Shown piece after piece: positions 9,252-18,235 of a stretch of DNA of 64,000 nucleotides. Position 1 is the stretch's first letter; every line of letters starts with the position of its first letter. Origin of the DNA: Capnocytophaga canis (GTDB lineage: Bacteria; Bacteroidota; Bacteroidia; Flavobacteriales; Flavobacteriaceae); the NCBI RefSeq assembly GCF_000827555.1, contig NZ_CDOI01000134.1:1-64000 (forward strand), given 5' to 3'. Under the pieces are notes generated by a model. It had not been told where the DNA came from, made no database searches, and worked only from the letters and a program-made list of their open reading frames with translations. A program made the translations under genes and the position numbers.

Positions 9252-10282
9252 TGATTACATTTGAGGAAGAAGATATTGAAAAAGGCGATGAGCTTTACGA
9301 ACATTACAGTTTCAAGGCTGGTAAAGGGCAGGAACCTTTACGAGTGGATAAGTTCTTGATGAATTTTGTAGAAAATGCTACCCGAAACAAGGTACAACAG
9401 GCTGCAAAACAAGGAAATATATTCGTTAATGGAATCGCTGTCAAATCGAATTATCGGGTTAAAGCTAACGACGAGGTTAAAGTCATGTTTGCACACCCTC
9501 CACATGAGGAGCTACTTACCCCAGAAAATATCCCAATCGACATTCTGTTTGAAGACGATCAGCTATTAGTCGTTAACAAACCCGCGGGAATGGTCGTGCA
9601 TCCAGGGCATGGAAATTATAGTGGAACACTCATCAATGCTCTCGTATATCATTTTGATAATCTGCCAAATAACAGCAGCAATAGACCAGGGCTGGTGCAT
9701 CGTATTGACAAAGACACCAGCGGACTTTTAGTCATCGCTAAAACAGAAACAGCGATGGTACATCTGGCTCAACAATTTTTCCACAAAACAACTGAACGTG
9801 AGTATGTTGCTTTGGTATGGGGTGACGTTAAAGACGATGAAGGAACGATAGAAGGACACATCGGACGACACCTAAAAGACCGATTGCAAATGGCTGTTTT
9901 CCCAGATGGAAGTCACGGTAAAGAGGCTATCACACATTACAAAGTTTTGGAACGCTTTGGATATGTAACACTGATTTCTTGCAGGTTAGAAACTGGACGT
10001 ACACACCAAATTCGCGTACACCTCAAGCATTTAGGTCACACTCTTTTCAATGACGAACGCTATGGAGGTGATAAAATTTTGAAAGGTACTACTTTTGCTA
10101 AATACAAACAATTTGTTGAGAATTGCTTCCAAGTGTTGCCCCGTCAGGCATTACACGCAAAGACCTTAGGCTTTGAGCATCCCGTGACAGGCGATATGTT
10201 ACGTTTTGATTCGGAACTGCCTCAAGATATGGTTGATTGTATCGAAAAGTGGAGAACATATCGTCAGTTTGTGGGAGAATGA
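9251..10282 (+). CDS. rluD: 23S rRNA pseudouridine synthase RluD-type
   Basis: A 343-residue RluA/RluD family enzyme. An S4 RNA-binding domain covers about 30-80, and the catalytic domain carries HRIDKDTSGLLV with the catalytic Asp153. It also has LETGRTHQIRVHLKHLGHTLFNDERYGG. It isomerises uridines in 23S rRNA, probably in helix 69. The ATG overlaps the preceding stop by one base, so it is cotranslated with the PASTA gene. It converges on the minus-strand gene ending at 10293. Confidence 0.93.
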   Translation: MITFEEEDIEKGDELYEHYSFKAGKGQEPLRVDKFLMNFVENATRNKVQQAAKQGNIFVNGIAVKSNYRVKANDEVKVMFAHPPHEELLTPENIPIDILFEDDQLLVVNKPAGMVVHPGHGNYSGTLINALVYHFDNLPNNSSNRPGLVHRIDKDTSGLLVIAKTETAMVHLAQQFFHKTTEREYVALVWGDVKDDEGTIEGHIGRHLKDRLQMAVFPDGSHGKEAITHYKVLERFGYVTLISCRLETGRTHQIRVHLKHLGHTLFNDERYGGDKILKGTTFAKYKQFVENCFQVLPRQALHAKTLGFEHPVTGDMLRFDSELPQDMVDCIEKWRTYRQFVGE

Positions 10283-10292
10283 TTATCAGACG

Positions 10293-10817
10293 CTAATCTC
10301 TGCCTTCTTCGGGATAAAGCAAATCATCCATCACAGTCAATTCTACTGTTTTGTCTTCGTTGATGTAATATTTTATAAGTAATTCTCCCCAAAGTCTGCC
10401 ATCAGAAAAATCACAAATTGCCCATTTGTGGTTTAAGATTTTGATTTTATTAGTTTGGAAACTCTCATTTTTAGGTGCAAAACGAATCAAAGGGTGTTTT
10501 CCTTTCACAGTATTGGTTTTCAAAATTTGATTCATCACTAACTCCTCAGGATTATCAATTCCTTGTTCAATAAAATAATCCTTTGCAGTGTTATTATATT
10601 GTAAATCAAAATATTGCAAATCACTATTTTTAATCACTAATGAACGGATTGAGTCCAACAATGATTGTCGGTCACCATCGGCTGTAGCAACCTGTTCAGA
10701 GTCCACTTTGGGAACCTCAGCAAATTCGATTTCGTTTCTTTCCGCACGGAATAGGAAGAAAATATTTATCCCCAATGAGATAAGTAGTAAAATTACAAGT
10801 AAGGTTTGCTTATTCAT
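10293..10817 (-). CDS. Conserved hypothetical membrane-anchored protein
   Basis: A 174-residue protein with one N-terminal transmembrane helix or uncleaved signal (LLVILLLISLGINIFFLF), followed by a soluble domain with no motif I recognise. The C-terminal half (KILNHKWAICDFSDGRLWGELLIKY...) looks like a compact beta-rich fold. Its start lies inside the end of the upstream exonuclease gene (8-base overlap), so the two are translationally coupled, and this is the best hint of a shared role. No function is assigned. Confidence 0.75.
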   Translation of the reverse strand: MNKQTLLVILLLISLGINIFFLFRAERNEIEFAEVPKVDSEQVATADGDRQSLLDSIRSLVIKNSDLQYFDLQYNNTAKDYFIEQGIDNPEELVMNQILKTNTVKGKHPLIRFAPKNESFQTNKIKILNHKWAICDFSDGRLWGELLIKYYINEDKTVELTVMDDLLYPEEGRD

Positions 10818-12201
10818 AAGATATTGAATTTTGTGTGTTTATTGGTATTATTTTTACTTTATGATTTCGAACGTACGATTGTATGATATGTCTGTTTTTT
10901 AACGAATTAGACAAAGGCGTGATCAAATTTTCCAAGATTTCTACCTGTGATAGTTGATAATTCAAATTAAAAAATCCGTAACCTTTGACGATTCCGTTCA
11001 CGACCAAAATCACACTCTTCTCATCAAATGTACGTCCTTTGTCAATGATAGCAATGGTTTGATTTACAAAGCCATACTTTTTTATTACCTGCTCGGCACG
11101 TTGGTTGTAAATTTCCACAGCTTCTTCATCAATACACGCTCCATTACATTTTTTGATAGTGTAGTTATGACAATTTTTTTTAGCCTCCGACAGCCGCTGC
11201 AGTTTGGGGCATAATCCAAATTCTTCTGTAATCTGATACAGAAAATTTTGAGCCTGGTGAATTGTTTCAAAAGTAGTTATGAACGATGTTTTTTGTGTTT
11301 GAAACATCTCGGTTGAAAAACAAAGATATCCACTGCGATTAAAGTGCGAAGTCAAAACATAGTTAATTTTTGTTGTATTTGACTTATTATTTTTGTTGTA
11401 TTTGGGGTTGTTATGCTCCAACTCGTGTAGCTCCTTCAATCGTGTAATGAGTTCATTTCCTGTTTCTTCGTATGTAATTTTATATGTTTGTTTTTGCAAT
11501 AAAACATCTCGCTTCAAGGGTGAGGAAAAATGTTGAGTCACTCGTTTTTTGATATTCTTATTCTTTCCGATGTAGATGATTTCTCCCGCTTCATTGTACA
11601 TATAGTACACTCCCAAACGTTCGGGTAACTCATCCAGCATACGAATATGGCGGACATTTATTGTAGGGGCATTGCTTTTCAAATACGTAGTGATAATCTC
11701 TTTTTTGCTGTCTTTTTCTAAGAGATATTTAAAGAGTTTGACTGTGGCAAGTGCATCACCACAAGCTCTATGTCGCTCACTAACTGGAATTCCCAAAGAA
11801 CGTGCTAACTTACCTAAACTATAAGATTCTTTACCCGGAATTAATCGTTGTGCTAATTCAACTGTACAGAGTGTGGTACGAGAAAAATCGTACCCCAAGC
11901 GTCGGTATTCCGTCTGCAAAATGCGATAATCAAAACTTGCATTATGGGCAACAATCACACAATCCTGCGTGATTTCGATAATTCGTTTAGCCACTTCATA
12001 AAATTTTGGCGCATTTCGCAACATTTTGTTGTTAATACCTGTGAGCTTCACTACAAAATCTTGTATTTCGCGTTCAGGATTAATAAGGGTTATGAATTGA
12101 TCAACAACTTCGTGTCCATCAAAACGATAGATGGCAATTTCAGTGATGCCTTCTTCATTAAATTTCCCGCCCGTGGTCTCAATGTCAAGAATTGCGTACA
12201 A
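10810..12201 (-). CDS. DnaQ-like 3'-5' exonuclease fused to a GIY-YIG (UvrC/Cho-like) domain
   Basis: A 463-residue protein. Residues 1-165 are a DEDDh exonuclease: LDIETTGG with the first acidic pair, NASFDYRIL, and HRACGDALATVKL with the last His-Asp. Residues about 195-275 are a GIY-YIG nuclease (LGVYYMYNEAGEIIYIGKNKNIKKR). The rest resembles the Cho/UvrC accessory region and includes a Cys-rich patch (CHNYTIKKCNGACIDEEA). The start codon is TTG at 12201: a TAA lies four codons upstream and no ATG precedes the conserved YAILDIETTGG. A -7-like TATATTTG lies on the minus strand at 12253-12260. Probable role in DNA repair or proofreading outside the replicase. Confidence 0.88.
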   Translation of the reverse strand: MYAILDIETTGGKFNEEGITEIAIYRFDGHEVVDQFITLINPEREIQDFVVKLTGINNKMLRNAPKFYEVAKRIIEITQDCVIVAHNASFDYRILQTEYRRLGYDFSRTTLCTVELAQRLIPGKESYSLGKLARSLGIPVSERHRACGDALATVKLFKYLLEKDSKKEIITTYLKSNAPTINVRHIRMLDELPERLGVYYMYNEAGEIIYIGKNKNIKKRVTQHFSSPLKRDVLLQKQTYKITYEETGNELITRLKELHELEHNNPKYNKNNKSNTTKINYVLTSHFNRSGYLCFSTEMFQTQKTSFITTFETIHQAQNFLYQITEEFGLCPKLQRLSEAKKNCHNYTIKKCNGACIDEEAVEIYNQRAEQVIKKYGFVNQTIAIIDKGRTFDEKSVILVVNGIVKGYGFFNLNYQLSQVEILENLITPLSNSLKNRHIIQSYVRNHKVKIIPINTQNSISYE

Positions 12202-12354
12202 GAGAATGTTTTATTTATGTTAGAATAGATAAATTAAGTTTATATCTGAGTGCAAATATATGAATTTTTCCAAAAAATATGGCATACAACTAATCTTAAC
12301 CGATTTCAGATGAGTAAAAATAATGCCTGAAAATAACATTAATTTTATCTACAT

Positions 12355-12386
12355 TTGTTCTAAATAAAAATAATTTGTTATATTTG
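12355..12386 (+). promoter_or_regulatory. Promoter upstream of the DUF4198 gene
   Basis: TTG at 12355-12357, a 21-nt spacer and TATATTTG at 12379-12386. Predicted transcription start is near 12393, which leaves an unusually long (about 214 nt) leader before the ATG at 12607. Confidence 0.6.
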
Positions 12387-12392
12387 CCTCCT

Positions 12393-12606
12393 ATTTATGA
12401 ATTTCATTTGTTTAAAATCAGTTCATTGAGAAGATACACATAGAAAAAACATCTATCTTAGGTATTATTTTCTCAGTTTAACTCGAGAGGATTGGCTGGC
12501 TACATGTTATCTAAATCTGTATATCTCTGAAAGATGCTGTAGTGATAGATTCCTCAGAAAAGCAAACGTTTTTTATATAAGTAACTTATTAACTTTAATA
12601 CATATT
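12393..12606 (+). promoter_or_regulatory. Long structured 5' leader, possible riboregulator
   Basis: Two nested foldable domains can be drawn. Domain 1: TGAGAA 12427-12432 with TTCTCA 12470-12475, ATAC 12434-12437 with GTAT 12462-12465, and ATAGA 12440-12444 with TCTAT 12452-12456. Domain 2: GAGGA 12487-12491 with TCCTC 12551-12555 enclosing CTACA 12500-12504 with TGTAG 12538-12542. An AAACGTTTTTT stretch follows. It does not match the cobalamin or TPP motifs I know. A regulatory function is inference. Confidence 0.4.
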
Positions 12607-13308
12607 ATGATGAAGAAAACAATCAGTTTTATCGTTTTATTCTGCTTGGCAATCACTGCTAAAGCACATACCGTTTGGTTGGAAACCAACACTTCAGGAA
12701 AACTCAACAAACAACACGAAGTAAAAATCTTTTTTGGAGAATTAGAGAGTCCAACATTCAGTGAAAAATGGTTCTCTGATATCAGAGATATTGATGTGAA
12801 AGTTACTTATCCGTCAGGCAAAGTTGAAAGTTTACAAAAAACGAAACGTGAAAGTCATTATGTTGCGTTTTTTACTCCTACTGAAAAAGGGACATATACT
12901 GTGAGTGTGGCTCATTTGGTGAAAGATGTATTTCGCGAGATGAAAATCACTTATCAATCGGTAGCTTTTGTAAATGTAAATTCTAAGGAAAAAAAGGATT
13001 TACAATTTGGAAATCTGCCTGTACAGCTATCGGCTGAAAATACGGATTTTAAAGTTGGACAAAAAAATAAAATCAAAATCTTGAAAGAAGGAAATGTGGC
13101 AGAAAAAGAGCGTGTGAACATTTCGTATGAAAATGGTTGGGGACAATCATTTCGTTCCAATAACAAAGGTGAAATTTCATTCACATTACCTTGGAAAGGA
13201 AAGTACATTGTAGAATATTCATACTCTAAAAAGGAGACAGGAACGCATAACGGAGCTGATTACAAATCGGATTATCAAACAATTACGTATGTAATCTACG
13301 CTAAGTAG
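12607..13308 (+). CDS. DUF4198-type periplasmic protein
   Basis: A 233-residue secreted protein: signal peptide ending at about residue 20 (AITAKA), then HTVWLETN, the usual opening of DUF4198 proteins, and a beta-rich body of two Ig-like halves. DUF4198/NikK-like proteins are commonly associated with nickel or cobalt uptake and with TonB receptors. Here a TonB-dependent receptor follows 197 bases downstream behind a terminator and its own promoter, so joint function is likely though the ligand is unknown. Two start ATGs are adjacent (12607, 12610). Confidence 0.8.
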   Translation: MMKKTISFIVLFCLAITAKAHTVWLETNTSGKLNKQHEVKIFFGELESPTFSEKWFSDIRDIDVKVTYPSGKVESLQKTKRESHYVAFFTPTEKGTYTVSVAHLVKDVFREMKITYQSVAFVNVNSKEKKDLQFGNLPVQLSAENTDFKVGQKNKIKILKEGNVAEKERVNISYENGWGQSFRSNNKGEISFTLPWKGKYIVEYSYSKKETGTHNGADYKSDYQTITYVIYAK

Positions 13309-13341
13309 TATCCATCATGATTTTAGAAACACCATGATTAG

Positions 13342-13374
13342 AAGGCTGTTGGAAACTTTTTCTAACAGCCTTTC
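13342..13374 (+). terminator. Rho-independent terminator after the DUF4198 gene
   Basis: AAGGCTGTT (13342-13350) pairs with AACAGCCTT (13364-13372), followed by a short T run. Confidence 0.7.
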
Positions 13375-13438
13375 TTGGTTGCTTCAAAAGTAAAAATCGC
13401 ACATAAAAAATCTTATCTAAAATAATTCTAATTTTATT

Positions 13439-13469
13439 TTGTGCATATCAAATATATTTTTTAGCTTTG
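13439..13469 (+). promoter_or_regulatory. Promoter of the TonB-dependent receptor gene
   Basis: TTG at 13439-13441, a 20-nt spacer and TAGCTTTG at 13462-13469, with the ATG at 13506. Confidence 0.7.
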
Positions 13470-13505
13470 CCGAAAATTTTAGTTTAACAAATAAAAAATA
13501 GATTT

Positions 13506-15809
13506 ATGAAAGTATTTTCTACGCTTATTTTATTTCTTTTTTCCTTAATAATATATGCCCAAGAAGGTGTTTTAAAAGGAGTCGTTTCCTCCAACAAAGC
13601 TCGGTTAGAATCCGTAACGGTGGTATTGGAAAGTGCAAATCAGAAAAAATGGACGACTTCTGACAAAAATGGTGCTTTTAAACTCTCAGTTCCTAATGGC
13701 GATTACACACTCAAAATCAACTCATTAGGATTTGTGCCTTTTTCTGAAAAAATTCATATTGCCTCAAACAAAGTTGTTGAAAAAAACATCCAATTACAGG
13801 AAGATGTTTTAGGGATTGAAGAGGTAGTTGTTTCAGCAACAAGAACTCATCTAAATCGTAAAGAAGCTCCTGTTTTAGTGAGTGTTACCAGCCAAAAGGA
13901 TTTAGTAAAAGTACGTGCTACCACGCTGATGGAAGGTTTGGTATTTCAGCCTGGATTGCGAACTGAGGTTAATTGTCAAAATTGTGGATTTTCACAGGTA
14001 AGAATCAACGGAATGGAAGGGGCTTATTCACAAATTTTGATTGACAGTCGCCCGATTTTTGGTTCGTTGAACGGAGTTTATGGTTTGGAGCAAATTCCAA
14101 CAAGTATGATTGAACGCATTGAAGTAATTCGTGGAGGAGGGTCAGCTTTGTTCGGTGCAAGTGCAGTTGCAGGAACAATCAATATTATTACTAAAAATCC
14201 AACTGAAAATTCGATGCAAGCAGGAATTACCTCTTCATTGATTGCAGGAAAGTCAGAAGATTTAGTAGCATCATTCAATGCCTCCTTAGTGAGCGATGAT
14301 TTGCAAAGAGGAATTTCTTTCTATGGGGTAAATCGTTGGAGACAACCTTACGATGCTAATGACGATGGTTTTTCGGAATTAACACGCTTGAGAAATCTGA
14401 ACGTAGGAGCCAAATTTTTTAATAATATTTCTGAAAGAAAAAAATTAGTTGGAGAGTTAAACATCGGGAATGAAGATCGTCGTGGAGGAAATAAATTCGA
14501 CATGCCTGAACATATGGCGGACATCGCTGAATCCATCAGAACTAACAACATCGGAGGAAATGCTACTTATGACTATTATTCACCAACGTACAACAACAAA
14601 TGGTCGGCATTCATTAGTGGACAACGCACAAGAGCAAACAATTACTACGGAGCATACGACGTTGAAAATGATGCCTATGATTTGGAAGGGCTTAACTACG
14701 GAATTACCCGTGAAAACATTTGGGTGTTAGGTGGACAACATACCGCTCAATTCTATGTAAATGAAAATAGTTTACAATGGACTTCAGGTGCAGAGTATAA
14801 ATATGATGAAATCGCAGAAAATCGTCGTAATCCTGAAATCTTAGGGGTAAATCAAGATCAGCATATTTTAGGCGTGTATTCACAAGTGGATTGGAAAATC
14901 ACACCGAAATTTAAGGTTTTAGCAGGATTGCGTTTGGATAATATCAATTCTAATTTATTAGCAAAATCAGTATCAGCTTTGAATCCAAGAGCAAGTTTAC
15001 TTTATAACATCACCAAAGAGGTAATCGCACGAGGAACATACTCACGAGGGTTCAGAGCTCCATTGTTTTACTCAGAAGATGTTCACTCTGAACTTATTAC
15101 AGGAGAAGTACGCCGTGTGGAACTTGCTTCGGATCTGAAAAAAGAAACTTCTGATAGCTTCTCGGCTTCGTTGGAATATAACCATTCGCATGATGGACAC
15201 CAAATTGTAGCGATGCTTGAAGCTTTCTACACCAATTTGAACGACCCTTTCCATTATGTTTCGGTAGGAAAACACGACGAATTAGACATCAAACAAAAAC
15301 AAAATGGCGATGGAGCTACTGTAAAAGGAATCAATGTTGAGTTCAAATATGCTCCTAACTCCAAATTTGCTTTCCAATTGGGAAGTACTTTCCAAAGTTC
15401 AAGATTTAGCAAGTCTCAAGTTGTTGCTGAAGAAGAAGATGGAACCGTTATAGCGGAAACCGATAAAATATTGCGTTCGCCATCCATCTATGGAAACTTA
15501 ACCGCTTCGTACAGACCTACAGAAAAATGGACTCTGAATTTAACAAGCGTTTACACAGGAGCTATGGAACTATTCCACGAAGGTGAAAACGCATTAAAAA
15601 CTTCTAAAGGAATGTTCGATTTTGGTCTTAACACCGTTTACAATCTTTCTTTCAATGACTTTTTTGATATGGAGCTAAGTGCAGGAGTAAAAAACATCTT
15701 TAATGAATATCAAAAAGATTTCGACAAAGGCGTGGAACGTGACCCAACGTACATTTATGGCCCAGCATTGCCAAGAACTATTTTTGCGGGTGTAAAAATC
15801 AAAATGTAG
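13506..15809 (+). CDS. TonB-dependent outer-membrane receptor (metal, haem or cofactor uptake type)
   Basis: A 767-residue receptor. Signal peptide 1-18 (ends IYAQ), then a carboxypeptidase-regulatory-like domain (about 20-100), a plug domain (about 110-230) and a 22-strand barrel ending in FAGVKIKM. The plug contains EVNCQNCGFSQVRINGMEGAYS followed by the RGGGSALFGASAVAGTINIITK signature. The pattern resembles BtuB/HmuR/Cir-like receptors rather than SusC, and no SusD is adjacent. It is probably energised by a TonB system elsewhere. The DUF4198 neighbour favours a metal or metal-complex substrate, which is inference. Confidence 0.88.
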   Translation: MKVFSTLILFLFSLIIYAQEGVLKGVVSSNKARLESVTVVLESANQKKWTTSDKNGAFKLSVPNGDYTLKINSLGFVPFSEKIHIASNKVVEKNIQLQEDVLGIEEVVVSATRTHLNRKEAPVLVSVTSQKDLVKVRATTLMEGLVFQPGLRTEVNCQNCGFSQVRINGMEGAYSQILIDSRPIFGSLNGVYGLEQIPTSMIERIEVIRGGGSALFGASAVAGTINIITKNPTENSMQAGITSSLIAGKSEDLVASFNASLVSDDLQRGISFYGVNRWRQPYDANDDGFSELTRLRNLNVGAKFFNNISERKKLVGELNIGNEDRRGGNKFDMPEHMADIAESIRTNNIGGNATYDYYSPTYNNKWSAFISGQRTRANNYYGAYDVENDAYDLEGLNYGITRENIWVLGGQHTAQFYVNENSLQWTSGAEYKYDEIAENRRNPEILGVNQDQHILGVYSQVDWKITPKFKVLAGLRLDNINSNLLAKSVSALNPRASLLYNITKEVIARGTYSRGFRAPLFYSEDVHSELITGEVRRVELASDLKKETSDSFSASLEYNHSHDGHQIVAMLEAFYTNLNDPFHYVSVGKHDELDIKQKQNGDGATVKGINVEFKYAPNSKFAFQLGSTFQSSRFSKSQVVAEEEDGTVIAETDKILRSPSIYGNLTASYRPTEKWTLNLTSVYTGAMELFHEGENALKTSKGMFDFGLNTVYNLSFNDFFDMELSAGVKNIFNEYQKDFDKGVERDPTYIYGPALPRTIFAGVKIKM

Positions 15810-15830
15810 TAAAAATAACATACGAAAATT

Positions 15831-15866
15831 AGGCTGTCTTAAAAATTTAGGGCAGCCTCTTTTTTT
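15831..15866 (+). terminator. Rho-independent terminator after the TonB receptor
   Basis: AGGCTGTC (15831-15838) pairs with GGCAGCCT (15851-15858, one G-U pair), followed by a seven-base T run. Confidence 0.75.
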
Positions 15867-16010
15867 ATTACGAAAATCAGTCATAAACCGTGTAGTAACC
15901 TATATACTAACCCTTTACAGTGAAGTAAGGATATATGTTAAAATTTTTCGGTTTCTTGTTTTTTCTATTTTTTATTTTTAGCTTCGCAACGTAATCAAAA
16001 TATTTTTGTT

Positions 16011-16505
16011 ATGAAAAAATTAAAATTATATATTTTTTTAGTTTTAATTGGCTTTGTTGCCTGTAAGAAAGATTCTTCTCTCGAAGAGAAAAAGAAAAGA
16101 TGTTCCCCCCCTCCTGCTGACTTGAGACTAATCATCCAAGAAAATGAAAACCTTCCTTACAGCTTTTATGACCTTGCCCATCGTAATTTTGAGAAGGATA
16201 TTTCGATTTTTCTTCAAAAAGACAGTCTTCTTATCAAAGATATTGCAGAGGTAGCTCTTTATAAAGGTAATATAGTGGTATTTGCTTGGGAAAAAAATGT
16301 AGTGGAATATATATACACAGGGAAAGAAGTGCGTTTTTTAATCAGACAAGCTGAAAAGACAGACACTTTGAGAATTAAAGGTTATATTGAAAATCATTGT
16401 GGTTTTGTGGGAAAACTGAAAGAAATTTACTTTAATGACGTAGAGTTAGCTTTCAGAGAGAAAGGGAATTATATCGTAGCTTTCCCAAAAAATGATGCAA
16501 TTTAG
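16011..16505 (+). CDS. Hypothetical lipoprotein
   Basis: A 164-residue protein with a lipoprotein signal: LIGFVAC lipobox with Cys19. A charged linker and a CSPPPADL segment follow, then a small domain with no family I recognise (LLIKDIAEVALYKGNIVVFAWEK). It lies 124 bases ahead of gldB but gldB has its own promoter, so a shared role is not implied. Likely anchored in the outer or inner membrane facing the periplasm. Confidence 0.7.
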   Translation: MKKLKLYIFLVLIGFVACKKDSSLEEKKKRCSPPPADLRLIIQENENLPYSFYDLAHRNFEKDISIFLQKDSLLIKDIAEVALYKGNIVVFAWEKNVVEYIYTGKEVRFLIRQAEKTDTLRIKGYIENHCGFVGKLKEIYFNDVELAFREKGNYIVAFPKNDAI

Positions 16506-16577
16506 GATTTTATTATCATGACAGGAACTTTTTCTTGAGCTACTTTAGTTATAGTTCTATTAGTGAGTGCATTTCTT

Positions 16578-16608
16578 TTGCGTTTATTTCCTAAAAAATA
16601 TATCTTTG
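16578..16608 (+). promoter_or_regulatory. Promoter of gldB-gldC
   Basis: TTG at 16578-16580 (within TTTTG), a 20-nt spacer and TATCTTTG at 16601-16608. Predicted start near 16615 supports the gldB ATG at 16630 rather than an upstream in-frame codon. Confidence 0.75.
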
Positions 16609-16629
16609 CACGAACAAAAGGTATCCTCC

Positions 16630-17583
16630 ATGAAAAAAATCTTATTCGCTGTCGTTATTTTATTTTTTATTTCCTGCGGTGATAAAAAAGAACGAGAAAT
16701 CGCTCAGATTCCTATGGAGTTTGAAACCATCCGCTTCGATTCTTTGTTCTTTTTATCACCCGCTGGGAAATTATCCGAATTAAAAAAAGAATACCCTTAT
16801 TTGTTTTCTGCCTATACAGAGGACGAAAAATGGGAAGAATACCAAAAAGACACTCTTAATCAAGAGATTGTAAGAGAAATCAACAAGGTTTTTGGTGATT
16901 TCTCCAATGAAAAAACAGCAATAAAACACCTGTTCCAACACGTAAAATACTATTTCCCGAAGTTTGTAGCTCCTAAGGTAATTACAGTGACATCGGAGGT
17001 GGACTATCACTCCAGAGTCATTTATGCCGATTCTCTTTTATTTATTCAGTTGGATAACTATTTAGGCGAAGAACACTATTTTTACGAGAATATTCAGAAA
17101 TACATACGTTCGGAGCTCAAAAAAGAACATATTGTTACAGATATAGCCGAAACTTTCGCTGAAAAATTAGTCCCTCGGAATCAACACCTTTCTTTTTTAG
17201 ATCATATGATTTACGAAGGTAAGAAGCTCTACTTACTATCACAATTACTCCCAAAGAAATCGGATGGTGATTTGTTGAAGTACGATTCGGAAAAAACACA
17301 ATGGGCTACAGAAAATGAAAGTCAAATATGGCGTTACTTCATTGAAAACGAATTGCTTTACCAAACTAACAAACAGCTACTCAACCGATTCATTTATCCA
17401 GCTCCATTCTCCAAATTCTATTTAGAGCTTGACAATGAATCCCCGGGTCAAATCGGACGATACATCGGGTTGCAAATCGTAAAAAGTTATGCTCAAAAAA
17501 ATAACGGTAAATCGCTCATTGAGCTATTAGCAATGGATGCAGATGAAATTTTTAAACAATCATTTTATAAACCTAAAAAATAA
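16630..17583 (+). CDS. gldB: Gliding motility lipoprotein GldB
   Basis: A 317-residue lipoprotein with lipobox VILFFISC. The body matches GldB in its features: EFETIRFDSLFF near the N-terminus, a central VIYADSLLFIQLDNYLG and YIRSELKKEHIVTDIAETFAE, and the C-terminal ESPGQIGRYIGLQIVKSYA. GldB is required for gliding in Flavobacterium johnsoniae. The family is distantly related to Zn-dependent DUF2268-type proteins, but I see no intact HExxH here. Its stop overlaps the gldC start by one base, so the two form an operon. Confidence 0.93.
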   Translation: MKKILFAVVILFFISCGDKKEREIAQIPMEFETIRFDSLFFLSPAGKLSELKKEYPYLFSAYTEDEKWEEYQKDTLNQEIVREINKVFGDFSNEKTAIKHLFQHVKYYFPKFVAPKVITVTSEVDYHSRVIYADSLLFIQLDNYLGEEHYFYENIQKYIRSELKKEHIVTDIAETFAEKLVPRNQHLSFLDHMIYEGKKLYLLSQLLPKKSDGDLLKYDSEKTQWATENESQIWRYFIENELLYQTNKQLLNRFIYPAPFSKFYLELDNESPGQIGRYIGLQIVKSYAQKNNGKSLIELLAMDADEIFKQSFYKPKK

Positions 17584-17909
17584 TGGCAAACACATCAAAA
17601 ATTGAATTAACCGTAGCGTTGGACGAAAATAAAATTCCTGAAAAACTTTTTTGGAATGCTCAAGATGGAGGAATTTACAATGAGGAGGCAAAAGCCATCT
17701 TCTTGTCGGTTTGGGATTCTAAAAATAAAGAAGCACTACGCATTGATTTATGGACGAAAGAAATGCCTGTTGATGAAATGAAACTTTTCTTTTATCAAAC
17801 GCTTTCATCGATGGCCGAAACGTTTTACCGTGCTACGGAAGATGAAAAAATGCGTGATACGATGCGCGATTTTTGTGAGTATTTTGCCGAAAAAATGGAA
17901 CTCAAATAA
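17583..17909 (+). CDS. gldC: Gliding motility protein GldC
   Basis: A 108-residue cytoplasmic protein that starts at the last base of the gldB stop (TAATG). SKIELTVALDENKIPEKLFWNAQDGG and AIFLSVWDSKNKEALRIDLWTKEMPVDEM are the conserved GldC core. GldC enhances gliding in F. johnsoniae. It is acidic and has no signal or membrane segment. Confidence 0.93.
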   Translation: MANTSKIELTVALDENKIPEKLFWNAQDGGIYNEEAKAIFLSVWDSKNKEALRIDLWTKEMPVDEMKLFFYQTLSSMAETFYRATEDEKMRDTMRDFCEYFAEKMELK

Positions 17910-18235
17910 GTACTTTAATAAAACTTCTAAACTATTTTTATTTCAAATAGGTAGTTCGTACGCTGACTATAAACAAGCCTCAATATTTGGTGAAAATATC
18001 AAAATAAAGAGTTTATATTAAAAGTATTAATTGCTATAAACGCAAAAGTCTCGACCTGACAAACTATTTTTTAGCCTTTCCTGAGGAAAATTTGAAATTT
18101 TCAAGAGGAATTTTTTCTAAAGCTATTTAAAAAGTATTCATCGGACTCTTTATTGGATAAAACCCATTGGCCCATTTAGGTTTTAGGAAAGCAAAATTTA
18201 ACCTTTGGAAAAACTGAATGTTTTTACGAATGGGG
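17910..18235 (+). terminator. Gap between gldC and a convergent gene, holding a weak terminator
   Basis: GAAAATT (18086-18092), a 3-nt loop and AATTTTC (18096-18102) are flanked by CCT/AGG and followed by six T (18111-18116), which could end the gldBC transcript. Nothing else is seen in this gap. Confidence 0.4.

Noticed and set aside
16001-16008. TATTTTTG resembling a -7 box before the lipoprotein gene
   Set aside because: It is 3 bases from the ATG, so transcription would start inside the gene; no matching -33 was found.
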